NCBI GenBank assembly: GCA_037445875.1
Contig: JBBIJR010000119.1
Location: 1-7,167, forward strand
Reading direction: 5' to 3'
From: JBBIJR01 sp037445875
GTDB taxonomy: Bacteria > CLD3 > SB21
DNA: 7,167 nucleotides
This document shows positions 1 through 5,958 of the stretch, in pieces (within the stretch, counting starts at the first letter, position 1; each line of letters begins with the position of its first letter). Made by a program: the position numbers and the translations under genes. Below the pieces are notes generated by a model, which did no database searches, was not told the origin of the DNA, and saw only the letters and a program-made list of their open reading frames with translations.

Positions 1-90
1 ACCGACGCCGGTGATCCGGAGCCACGCCGCTTGAGTGTTCAGATGTCGGAAAGACATGTTGCTTGACAGTGGAGCGGAACGGCTATTCTG
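1..90 (+). other. Left-edge stretch, possible tail of an upstream gene
   Basis: The plus frame beginning at base 1 stays open to a TGA at 64-66 and encodes about 21 residues ending MSERHVA. The other two plus frames stop within 34 bases. This could be the C-terminus of a gene lying to the left, but 21 residues carry no recognisable motif and an open frame of this length is common by chance. A perfect TTGACA occurs at 63-68, but the best -10 partner (TATTCT, 84-89) is only 15 bases away, so I prefer the promoter starting at 91. Confidence 0.2.
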
Positions 91-119
91 TTGCAAAAGT
101 AGGATAAATTACCTACAAT
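91..119 (+). promoter_or_regulatory. Putative sigma70-like promoter of the TPR-ubiA-crcB-DUF190 operon
   Basis: TTGCAA at 91-96 (4 of 6 matches to TTGACA) and TACAAT at 114-119 (5 of 6 matches to TATAAT) are separated by exactly 17 bases in an AT-rich patch of otherwise GC-rich DNA. A start near 126 would leave a leader of about 30 bases before the GTG at 158. No fluoride (crcB-motif) riboswitch is recognisable in that leader, which is also too short to hold one. The assignment is from pattern only, and promoter consensus in FCB-group bacteria can differ from sigma70. Confidence 0.45.
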
Positions 120-157
120 CGCAAAAATCTTTTCCAACGCGTGCATAGGGTCACGCA

Positions 158-722
158 GTGGTCATGTTCCGACATCGCGTTGCGCGAAACCGCACCCTGT
201 ATCTGACCGTCATTCTCGGTATCGTGGGTTTGTTCGCTTACCTCGTATTGGGCCACCGGTGGGAGTTCTACCAATTGCTTCTGCTCGCGGACGCCGACCG
301 AGAACCTGGCCGCCTACGACGAGTACATCCGCGGGCGGCGCCGCATGGCCCAGGCCCGCTTCACCGAAGCGATAGACCTCTACCGGGACTTTCTGTCGCG
401 CATCAAGGGACATCCGTGGCTCAAGTGGCTGGTATTCTTCACGTACGGCGTTTACACCTTCCGGATCGAAGCAACGGTCCACACCGAAATCGCCGCCGCC
501 CATCTTCATATGGGAGACCTGGACGAGGCGGGCAGCCAGCTCCATATTGCGCTCGAGTATGATTCGCGATACGCCGTCGCCTTCTACTACCTGGCCGTGC
601 TCGAAGCCCTCAAGCCCAACGTAGCGGGCGCCGAACAACACTTCACAAAGGCGCTGCAGAACGGTTATCCGAAAGTCACGTTTCAGGAATTTCTCGAACT
701 TGTGCATGAGGAATTCAAGTGA
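158..722 (+). CDS. Membrane-anchored tetratricopeptide repeat protein, apparently frameshifted
   Basis: Two frames together make one sensible protein. The first runs from GTG 158 (AGGG at 147-150, 7 bases upstream; in-frame ATG at 164) and gives a basic N-terminus followed by a hydrophobic segment, LYLTVILGIVGLFAYLVLG, a likely single membrane anchor. Near 298 the coherent frame moves by one base and continues AAYDEYIRGRRRMAQARF to the TGA at 720-722. Removing one C at 298-299 gives a continuous product of 187 residues. The downstream part has three helix pairs of TPR type (AQARFTEAIDLYRDF; TEIAAAHLHMGDLDEAGSQL; AVAFYYLAVLEALKP with the following helix), a fold used for protein-protein contacts. 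The downstream frame alone could start only at ATG 345, which has no ribosome binding site and would discard the anchor. The stop overlaps the start of the prenyltransferase gene. Either this is a real pseudogene or the base is a sequencing error. Partner unknown. Confidence 0.6.
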
Positions 723-1633
723 GTTCCCGTGCCGCCGACGAAAACTCCCGACCGACTTCGATTTCGCGTTCGTTGATCCACCGGACGGCGGTATTTGCGA
801 GAATGATCAAGTTCTCGCACACCGTATTCGCCCTGCCCTTTGCCCTGACGGCGGTTGTGCTGGCGTCGCGGGAACATATCATCACATGGGAAGCGGTCCT
901 GTGGATTTTGCTCGCCATGGCGGGAGCCCGGAGTGCGGCGATGGGTTTCAACCGGATCGTCGATGCGGAATACGACCGTCGCAATCCGCGCACGGCTTCG
1001 AGAGAGATACCACGGGGCGCAGTGACGAGGCGTCAGGCGGCCGTGTTTGTCGCGGCGTCGTCGGCTCTGCTGGTGTTTGCTGCGTACCGATTGAACGGCT
1101 TATGTTTCGTCCTGTCGCCTCTTGCGCTGGCGATCGTTTTCTTCTACAGCTTCACAAAACGGTTCACCTCTCTCTCCCACCTTTTTCTGGGACTTGCCCT
1201 TAGCGTGGCGCCTCTCGGTGCGTGGATCGCCGTCGCGGGTGAGTGGAGTTGGCCGGCGTTTGGGCTCGGTGTGGCGGTGTTGGCGTGGGTGGCGGGTTTC
1301 GACATCATCTACGCGTGCCAGGACATCGAATTCGATCGCCGGGAAGGTCTCTTTTCGGTTCCGGCCGCGCTGGGCATAGGGGCGGCCCTTTGGATTTCCC
1401 GATCGCTGCACGCCGCGAGTTTTCTGATCCTGATGGGCATCGGACTCGTATTCGGTCTCGGCACGATTTATTACGCGGGAGTTTTCGTCGTGGGGACGGT
1501 GCTGGTGTACGAACAGTCGCTGGTCAGAGCGAACGATCTTTCGAAAGTGAACCTGGCCTTCTTCAATATGAACGGATTCATCAGCATGCTCTACCTCGCC
1601 GTCACGACGGTCGACGTGTGGCTTTCGTTTTGA
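719..1633 (+). CDS. ubiA: UbiA-like polyprenyltransferase (MqnP type, probable menaquinone synthesis)
   Basis: A 304-residue integral membrane protein of the UbiA superfamily, which transfers a polyprenyl chain from polyprenyl diphosphate to an aromatic acid. The first Asp-rich motif is NRIVDAEYD (N78, D82, D86), continuing into the family signature RRNPRTASREIPRG. The second is DIIYACQDIEFD (D195, Y198, Q201, D202, D206), followed by RREGLFSVP. YSFTKRFT near 143-150 is also typical. About eight hydrophobic segments fill the rest, and length fits the family. This 'DxxYAxQDxxFD' subgroup is usually labelled 4-hydroxybenzoate polyprenyltransferase but in many anaerobes and FCB-type bacteria acts as MqnP in the futalosine menaquinone route; the substrate choice here is inference. 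GTG at 719 has GAGG at 708-711 and overlaps the TPR-gene stop as GTGA, suggesting translational coupling. An in-frame ATG at 803 would remove 28 residues and leave too little before the conserved KFSHTVFALPFAL. Confidence 0.9.
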   Translation: MSSRAADENSRPTSISRSLIHRTAVFARMIKFSHTVFALPFALTAVVLASREHIITWEAVLWILLAMAGARSAAMGFNRIVDAEYDRRNPRTASREIPRGAVTRRQAAVFVAASSALLVFAAYRLNGLCFVLSPLALAIVFFYSFTKRFTSLSHLFLGLALSVAPLGAWIAVAGEWSWPAFGLGVAVLAWVAGFDIIYACQDIEFDRREGLFSVPAALGIGAALWISRSLHAASFLILMGIGLVFGLGTIYYAGVFVVGTVLVYEQSLVRANDLSKVNLAFFNMNGFISMLYLAVTTVDVWLSF

Positions 1634-1640
1634 GGGCATC

Positions 1641-2012
1641 GTGCTGTATTTCTGGATAGCGTTGGGGGGCGCCATAGGGGCGGTGAGCCGGTACGGCCTG
1701 CAAGGATTGGTGTATCGTTTCACCGGTACCGCCTTTCCGTACGGCACGCTCGTGGTCAATCTGACGGGCTGTTTCCTTATCGGATGGATCATGGCGGTTA
1801 CAGAAGATCGTTTTGTTCTTTCTCCGCTCGTCCGCGTTTTTTTGACGATAGGCATTCTCGGGGGATTCACGACCTTCTCGAGTTTTGCGTATGAAACGCT
1901 GGCCCTTATGCGGGACGGGGAATGGATCTGGGCGCTGGCCAATGCGGCGGGAAGTGTGGTCCTGGGTTTGGCCGCTGCGTTTCTCGGAATGGCGATGGGA
2001 AGACTGTTGTAA
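1641..2012 (+). CDS. crcB: CrcB/Fluc fluoride ion channel
   Basis: A 123-residue protein with four hydrophobic segments, matching the small Fluc/CrcB family that lets toxic fluoride leave the cytoplasm. Visible signatures are GGAIGAVSRY (residues 9-18, with the conserved Arg17), GTLVVNLTGCFLIG (35-48, with the pore Asn40) and GGFTTFSSFAYE (74-85, in which F79 and F82 correspond to the 'phenylalanine box' and the TT region to the central sodium site). These channels work as antiparallel dual-topology dimers. Only one copy is present here, consistent with a homodimer. It starts at GTG 1641 with GAGGG at 1632-1636, only 4 bases away and overlapping the preceding TGA, so expression probably depends on coupling with the prenyltransferase gene. 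The DUF190 gene follows directly, a frequent partner. No fluoride riboswitch is seen upstream. Confidence 0.95.
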   Translation: MLYFWIALGGAIGAVSRYGLQGLVYRFTGTAFPYGTLVVNLTGCFLIGWIMAVTEDRFVLSPLVRVFLTIGILGGFTTFSSFAYETLALMRDGEWIWALANAAGSVVLGLAAAFLGMAMGRLL

Positions 2013-2022
2013 GAGGTGCAGT

Positions 2023-2370
2023 ATGAAGATCGAAGGAAGGGGAAAGCTGTTGCGAATATACGTCGGCGAATCGGACAAATGCGGTTCGCGCCCGTTGTTC
2101 GAAGCGATCGTCGCCCGGGCCCGTGAATTGGGTCTCGCCGGGACGACGGTTCTGCGGGGTATCGAGGGTTTCGGGGCCAGCGCACGCATGCACACCACAA
2201 AGATCCTCCGCCTGTCCGAAGATCTGCCTATCCTGATCGAGATCGCGGATACCGAGGAACGGCTTCAGGAGGCGCTTCCCGAACTCGAGAAGCTGATCGA
2301 CGGATCCGGTTGCGGCGTACTGATGACGGTGGAGAAGGTCGAGATCTTCAAATACCGGCCGAAGAAGTAG
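2023..2370 (+). CDS. DUF190 family PII-like protein, CrcB-associated
   Basis: A 115-residue soluble protein of the DUF190 family, small alpha/beta proteins with a PII-like (ferredoxin-like) fold. Recognisable family stretches are KLLRIYVGESDK near the N-terminus, ARELGLAGTTVLRGIEGFGA (residues 32-51), then ARMHTTKILRLSEDLPILIE (54-73) and a C-terminal beta strand VLMTVEKVEIFKY. The family is repeatedly encoded beside crcB and is presumed to modulate or assist fluoride export, but its biochemical role is not settled. ATG 2023 is chosen because AGAGGT at 2012-2017 lies 5 bases upstream, overlapping the crcB stop, and the protein begins with the conserved strand. The same frame is open further upstream into crcB, but that part is the out-of-frame shadow of the channel gene. 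This is the last gene of the plus-strand run. Confidence 0.9.
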   Translation: MKIEGRGKLLRIYVGESDKCGSRPLFEAIVARARELGLAGTTVLRGIEGFGASARMHTTKILRLSEDLPILIEIADTEERLQEALPELEKLIDGSGCGVLMTVEKVEIFKYRPKK

Positions 2371-2418
2371 CGAGCGACCCGCAGCATCCCCTCCGCCTCA
2401 GAGACGCGAAAATCCATC
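2371..2418. other. Convergent intergenic gap, no terminator recognised
   Basis: These 48 bases separate the ends of two convergent genes (DUF190 and the hydrolase). I see no stable GC-rich hairpin with a T-run on either strand, so termination may be Rho-dependent or lie inside the opposing gene, in which case the two transcripts would overlap. Confidence 0.5.
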
Positions 2419-3504
2419 CTACTTAACGAAATAGGCCGCTCGATTGATGTCCTGGACCGATGTGATCTTCCGGGCTGGACCGAGATGACGGTCGAGGAAC
2501 CGGTAGATCTTCACGCGGATTTCCCTGGCTTCCCGCGTGTCGATTCGGTCGAAAGAATGGCCGCCCGGTGCGTCCTCGAAAACCTCGTAGTCGAACTTCT
2601 TGTTCTCGGCCTTCAGCGCTTGAATCAGGTGCTCCACTTCGAGTACGTTCACGTCATCGTCGTTGGTCGTAGTGTGAATCAGGAGCGGCGTCTGCAGTTT
2701 GTGTGCGTTCCAGGCCGGCGAGCGTTTCTTGTATTCCAGGACGTCTTCCCCGGCCGTCTTGCCGATATGGTAGGCGGCGGAATACAGGGCGCGATACTCG
2801 TCGTCGTAGTAGCCCATGCGCGCGATCAGATCGCTGACCGGTACGCCGGCAAAACATGCCTTGTAATGGTCCGCGTGCTCGAACACGTTCATCAGGGCGA
2901 TGAGACCCCCATGACTCCAGCCGATGATCCCCGTCCGAGAGCCGTCCACGAACGGATAGTTGTCCACCATGTGCTTGCGGCTCGCTTCCACGTCCTCGAT
3001 CTCGAGCCCGCCATAGTCGATGCGCTCGTAATAACTCTTGCCGTATCCGGTACTTCCACGATAGTCCGCCGCGACTACAACGTACTGTTGGTATATGAGT
3101 TCGCGAATTATGTGCGTGTAGTACGTGGTAAAGTCCGAGTGGATGCCTCCGTGCGGAAACACGATAAGCGGATATTTCTTGTTCTGGTCAAGGTCCTTCG
3201 GGATGAATATGTAGGCCCAGAACTTTACGGGATTGTTCACGCCCATGGCGGTCGGGTTCTTGATGGTACGCTTGTCTCGGGGCGGTCCGTAGAGGTACAC
3301 TTTGTCGATCAGGGCCGCGTCGCCGACCTTATGATACCACAGTACGTCGTCGATCTTCTTTTCAAGGATGTCGAGCCGGTGCTCGAGGGACTCGTTGTAC
3401 TCTTTGAGTCCCTCGACCGACTTCTTGATGTCGGAAAGGTCTTGCTGGGCGGTGGCGGCGCTCGTAATGAGAAACAGTAGCAAGCAACGTTCAATTGTCT
3501 TCAT
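2419..3504 (-). CDS. Secreted S9-type (prolyl oligopeptidase-like) alpha/beta hydrolase with N-terminal coiled coil
   Basis: A 361-residue protein, probably an exported serine peptidase or esterase. Residues 1-20 are a signal peptide (MKTIERCLLLFLITSAATAQ, cleavage near ATA/QQ). Residues about 23-56 form a strong heptad pattern of Leu/Ile with charged residues, predicting a coiled coil. From about 93 onward comes an alpha/beta hydrolase fold: YPLIVFPHGG (111-120, oxyanion-side HGG), VVVAADYRGSTGYGKSYY (142-159, the classic S9 'DYRGSTGYG'), nucleophile elbow GWSHGG with Ser197, acid in NDDDV (probably Asp282) and His316 in GGHSFD. All three catalytic residues are present. The beta-propeller that precedes this domain in full prolyl oligopeptidases is absent and replaced by the coiled coil. 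ATG 3504 has GAGGT four bases upstream. It lies 48 bases after the small lipoprotein-like ORF on the same strand; no separate promoter is evident. Substrate unknown. Confidence 0.88.
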   Translation of the reverse strand: MKTIERCLLLFLITSAATAQQDLSDIKKSVEGLKEYNESLEHRLDILEKKIDDVLWYHKVGDAALIDKVYLYGPPRDKRTIKNPTAMGVNNPVKFWAYIFIPKDLDQNKKYPLIVFPHGGIHSDFTTYYTHIIRELIYQQYVVVAADYRGSTGYGKSYYERIDYGGLEIEDVEASRKHMVDNYPFVDGSRTGIIGWSHGGLIALMNVFEHADHYKACFAGVPVSDLIARMGYYDDEYRALYSAAYHIGKTAGEDVLEYKKRSPAWNAHKLQTPLLIHTTTNDDDVNVLEVEHLIQALKAENKKFDYEVFEDAPGGHSFDRIDTREAREIRVKIYRFLDRHLGPARKITSVQDINRAAYFVK

Positions 3505-3552
3505 ATCTACCTCATGCGGTTTCGTCGTGGTGGCTGCCTGAACGGTCTTTGC

Positions 3553-3714
3553 TCAGCCGGGGTCGATCGATGACCGGCGGATTAGGCACCTAGAAATAGA
3601 TGGTCGCCGAGAGCGAGGTTGCGGTATTGGCATTAACCCCCGCCGGGCATCCCCAGCGGATTCGCAGGCGAGCAGAATCACGGCCGGAACCAGTGCGGCA
3701 ATCATCGGTCTCAT
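3553..3714 (-). CDS. Tiny lipoprotein-like ORF, possibly frameshifted
   Basis: The ATG at 3714-3712 overlaps the TGA of the DinB-like gene (3713-3711) as ATGA, the usual arrangement of coupled genes, and AGGG lies about 10 bases upstream. The product begins MRPMIAALVPAVILLACESA, a short lipoprotein-type signal with a lipobox-like LLAC at residues 14-17, so export and lipidation at Cys17 are plausible. As read, the ORF gives 53 residues, but after residue 25 the sequence turns into Arg/Ser/Pro-rich text that looks like the wrong frame. A neighbouring frame reads GVNANTATSLSATIYF and stops at 3590-3592; one extra G in the run of five (C-run 3637-3641 on the plus strand) would join both parts into a 41-residue product ending in Phe. 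It may be a genuine small lipoprotein, a remnant of a larger outer-membrane gene with an internal deletion, or chance. Confidence 0.4.
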   Translation of the reverse strand: MRPMIAALVPAVILLACESAGDARRGLMPIPQPRSRRPSISRCLIRRSSIDPG

Positions 3715-4241
3715 CGCCAACGCCCTTGCAGGTAAACCGTTTTTCCCGAATACCACGTGTACCAGACGACACCGAGTGCCACTTTTTCCGGCAGGCGACG
3801 GCCGTTCTGTTTCAGGGCCAGTGCGATCTGGCCGCGATGATGGGACTCGTGGGCGATCATGTAAGCGAGCCACCGAATGGGCGAGCGTTTGAAGAACTTC
3901 ACTGTCCCTTCGGTTTCCAACTTGCGCTTAAGATAAGCCTCCACCGCTCTGCCGGACGCTCTGAGGGCGGACGCGAGCTGCCGCCGGGTTGGAGCCGCCG
4001 CTTTACCGAATCTGGGTATACCCCTGGCGAATTCGGGACTGTTGTAATCGATCCAGCCCACGCGGACCTTGTGAAGGTGAGCGAACTGCGCGGAGACCGA
4101 CCGCCCGCGCGATCCATAGGGAACGGCGGACAGCGCCTTCCGATCGAGATGTTCTAATAACAACAGATTGATCTTGTTGTTGATTTGCCAAACGTCGAGG
4201 AGCGATCCGATTGGCGATGCGGACGGTTTTCTCCTGTTCAT
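3711..4241 (-). CDS. DinB/YfiT-like putative metal-dependent protein
   Basis: A 176-residue cytoplasmic protein of the DinB superfamily (four-helix bundle that usually binds a divalent metal through three His). The N-terminal helix VWQINNKINLLLLEHL, the stretch GRSVSAQFAHLHKVR with His55 and His57, and AHESHHRGQIALALKQNGRR near 130-149 are the family pattern; the metal triad is probably His55 (or His57), His131 and His135. Length is normal. Members act as thiol transferases in some bacteria or have unknown roles in stress responses, so no reaction is assigned. There is no signal peptide. The ATG at 4241 lies 7 bases after the upstream secreted protein's stop; the only purine-rich element is a weak GAAG within that gene's last codons, so translation may be coupled. 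Its own stop overlaps the start of the small lipoprotein-like ORF. Confidence 0.82.
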   Translation of the reverse strand: MNRRKPSASPIGSLLDVWQINNKINLLLLEHLDRKALSAVPYGSRGRSVSAQFAHLHKVRVGWIDYNSPEFARGIPRFGKAAAPTRRQLASALRASGRAVEAYLKRKLETEGTVKFFKRSPIRWLAYMIAHESHHRGQIALALKQNGRRLPEKVALGVVWYTWYSGKTVYLQGRWR

Positions 4242-4248
4242 GCCGCCG

Positions 4249-5124
4249 TTACTTCAAGAAGGTCATCTTGCGAGTCAGTGAAGTCCCGCTTGCGCGCAGC
4301 GTGTAGAAATAGACGCCTGAGCCGACCCTTCGGCCCCTGTTGTCCGTTCCATCCCAGGTCACCTGATGGCGACCGGCCGTCGCGTATCCCTTTACCAGGG
4401 TCCGTACTTCGTGGCCGAGCGCGTTGTGGATTCGAAGCGTCGCGGTGCCGCTGTTTGTCTGTTCATAGTCGATAACGGTCGTCGGATTAAACGGATTCGG
4501 GCGGTTTTGATATAGATCAAAAGCGACCGGCCGTTTGGCAGGATTCCTCACGTCGAGGATGTACCCGTACACGCTATCCGAAAGTGCACACCCCACGAGG
4601 TTCCTGGTCACAATGGGATACGGGGGCGCCGGATCACCATAAAACCATTCCGTCATCGGCCCGAAACGGTCTGATAGCCTGACCACACCCGTCATGAGTC
4701 CGTCCAGATAGTACGTCAAAACCCGCGTCTGGACGCCAAAGAGGCTTATCGTATCGACCGACTGAAGGGTCACAAAATAGTACCATGCCAGATGAGCAGA
4801 CCGCTGGGAACCGATCGTATCGTCCAACTTCAGGAAGGCGACGTCCGTCGTGTCCCAGACGTCAAAGTAATAGACAAATTCCGAATCGGCGCTAACAAAC
4901 GTTCCTCCGCAAACGTCCGGATGATCCAAGACAAAATAGCGATGGCCGTTCGGGAAAAGAGAATCTTGAAAGGCTTCGACGGCGACGGTGTCATAGGTTG
5001 ACGGCTCGGACCAATAGGCATACACCCATCGATTTCCGACTTCGAGGGGGTAGAATTCCTGAGCAGATAACGAGGAAAACAGGGCCTGCAAGCCGGCGGC
5101 AAACAGAACAAATAGTGGTTTCAT
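4249..5124 (-). CDS. Secreted protein of unknown function with type A (T9SS/FlgD-Ig-like) sorting domain
   Basis: A 291-residue exported protein. Residues 1-21 are a signal peptide (hydrophobic core LFVLFAAGLQALF, cleavage near LSA/QEF). The mature part opens with FYPLEVGNRWVYAY, a phrase common at the start of secreted proteins in FCB candidate phyla. Residues about 30-200 are rich in aromatic residues and alternate like beta strands, with no enzyme motif that I recognise. Residues 205-291 form the C-terminal sorting domain: RPNPFNPTTVIDY, TLRIHNALGHEVRTLV, AGRHQVTWDGTDNRGRRVGSG, VYFYTLRA and a final KMTFLK. Such domains direct proteins through type IX secretion or resemble the FlgD Ig fold; the secretion machinery itself is not in the window. 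ATG 5124 has GAGGGG 8 bases upstream, and a promoter-like element lies about 80 bases upstream. It is the first gene of the minus-strand unit that includes the DinB-like gene. Confidence 0.85.
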   Translation of the reverse strand: MKPLFVLFAAGLQALFSSLSAQEFYPLEVGNRWVYAYWSEPSTYDTVAVEAFQDSLFPNGHRYFVLDHPDVCGGTFVSADSEFVYYFDVWDTTDVAFLKLDDTIGSQRSAHLAWYYFVTLQSVDTISLFGVQTRVLTYYLDGLMTGVVRLSDRFGPMTEWFYGDPAPPYPIVTRNLVGCALSDSVYGYILDVRNPAKRPVAFDLYQNRPNPFNPTTVIDYEQTNSGTATLRIHNALGHEVRTLVKGYATAGRHQVTWDGTDNRGRRVGSGVYFYTLRASGTSLTRKMTFLK

Positions 5125-5298
5125 GAGGATGTCCCCTCACCTAAACAAAAGCGTACGACCGAGTAGTTCCGATCTATGTGAAGAGCCATGCAGCTACACC
5201 GACAATGTACTCCGCAGGAAAGCGCCCGTCAATGAAAATCTCACGGATTCCCGGTCTGGAGGGGTGGGGACGGGGCTGTGCGCCTACCGCGGGGTTAT
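5125..5298. other. 174-base intergenic region with G-rich tract and short inverted repeat
   Basis: The gap lies between the membrane protein gene's stop and the secreted protein's start, both on the minus strand. Besides the promoter-like element at 5204-5232, it holds a G-rich run on the plus strand at 5258-5275 (GG, GGGG, GGGG and GGGG with loops of 1, 1 and 2 bases). A short inverted repeat at its right end (CGGGG / CCCCG around an AT-rich 9-base loop, about 5290-5308) overlaps the upstream gene's stop codon. No T-run follows the repeat on the minus strand, so it is a poor intrinsic terminator. I see no further gene here. Confidence 0.55.
5204..5232 (-). promoter_or_regulatory. Putative sigma70-like promoter for the secreted protein / DinB-like unit
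   Basis: Read on the minus strand, TTGACG (5232-5227, 5 of 6 consensus matches) and TACATT (5209-5204, 4 of 6) are separated by exactly 17 bases. A start near 5197 gives a leader of about 70 bases to the ATG at 5124, which carries a good ribosome binding site. It sits in the largest gap on this strand, where a promoter is expected. Pattern evidence only. Confidence 0.5.
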
Positions 5299-5916
5299 TT
5301 ATTCCCCGGTCATTCTAAAGCCACACCATACCGTGAAGCCCGCAAGAGCCAGGATATAAAATCCGATGAACGGACCGATATCAAACAAACCGCGCGTATC
5401 GGGCGGCCAGGGAAACGTGATGACGTTGAGCACGATCAGCGCGGCGCCCAACAGGACCGCGGGCAGGCCCCATTTCCAGCCCAGTTTTGTATGCAGCCGC
5501 ATGGCCAAGCCGATGCAGACGAGAGAAGCACCGATGAACATGTCCCACGCCACGTCCAGGCCGAAATCGACGAGGCGAACGGTTCGTCGGATGGCGACGG
5601 CCAGATCGGTGTTCCCTGCCGTGACAGAAGCCAGATACTCCTGAGCGCCCATGTGTATGGCCAGCTGTACCGAGATCATGGCCGCCACCAACGCAAAGGC
5701 GACGACCAGGAATAGAAACCCGATCTCGTTGAACAGAGTCTGTCGTTCACTCGCAATCCAACGGTAGAGGCCGTAGCCGAATACCATACTCAAGATCGGC
5801 CACAGCATGACGACGAAATAGCCGGCCGCATCCGGCAGGGAAAGAAAAGCGGCCAACAGATAGCATATCGTTCCGGCAACGCCGCTTGAACCGCCTGCGA
5901 TCAGATAAATGCGCAT
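5299..5916 (-). CDS. Six-helix integral membrane protein of unknown function
   Basis: A 205-residue protein that I cannot assign to a known family with confidence. Six hydrophobic segments are visible at about residues 4-25, 32-51, 66-88, 121-140, 149-168 and 181-199, with short hydrophilic loops. The longest loop (about 90-118, including TDLAVAIRRTVRLVDFGLD) lies between helices 3 and 4, where it may dip back to the membrane. Its general look recalls the DUF4386-type small membrane proteins, but this is a guess from helix layout and length. No catalytic or transport motif is evident. ATG 5916 is well supported by GGAGGAGG just upstream (AGGAGG within a few bases of the start), the strongest ribosome binding site in the window. 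It follows the repeat-rich secreted protein by 42 bases on the same strand and may be cotranscribed with it. Confidence 0.75.
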   Translation of the reverse strand: MRIYLIAGGSSGVAGTICYLLAAFLSLPDAAGYFVVMLWPILSMVFGYGLYRWIASERQTLFNEIGFLFLVVAFALVAAMISVQLAIHMGAQEYLASVTAGNTDLAVAIRRTVRLVDFGLDVAWDMFIGASLVCIGLAMRLHTKLGWKWGLPAVLLGAALIVLNVITFPWPPDTRGLFDIGPFIGFYILALAGFTVWCGFRMTGE

Positions 5917-5958
5917 GAACCTCCTCCGGATTTGAGCTGTGGGTTTCTCTATCGGTGA

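Noticed and set aside
63..89. Promoter formed by perfect TTGACA (63-68) and TATTCT (84-89)
   Set aside because: The 15-base spacing is poor; the 17-base pair at 91-119 fits better. It could still be a secondary start.
119..157. Fluoride (crcB-motif) riboswitch before the crcB operon
   Set aside because: The conserved riboswitch elements are not present, the leader is too short, and crcB itself is preceded by only 7 non-coding bases.
1100..2200. 366-residue open frame on the minus strand across ubiA, crcB and DUF190
   Set aside because: It spans three well-recognised plus-strand genes and their junctions; its Arg/Pro-rich composition is that of an antisense shadow.
1885..2370. Longer version of the DUF190 protein starting inside crcB
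   Set aside because: The extra 46 residues are Trp/Arg-rich and out of frame with the conserved CrcB sequence. The ATG at 2023 has a good ribosome binding site and matches the family start.
2485..3480. 331-residue open frame on the plus strand opposite the hydrolase gene
   Set aside because: It lies antisense to a gene with an intact signal peptide and catalytic triad, has Val/Arg/His-rich composition typical of a mirror frame, and shows no domain or ribosome binding site.
3600..4157. 185-residue plus-strand open frame opposite the DinB-like gene
   Set aside because: The minus frame carries the DinB His pattern, so this is its shadow; no start signal or motif was seen.
5289..5310. Intrinsic terminator after the six-helix membrane protein gene
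   Set aside because: The stem is only about 5 base pairs with a 9-base AT loop, no T-run follows on the minus strand, and it overlaps the stop codon.
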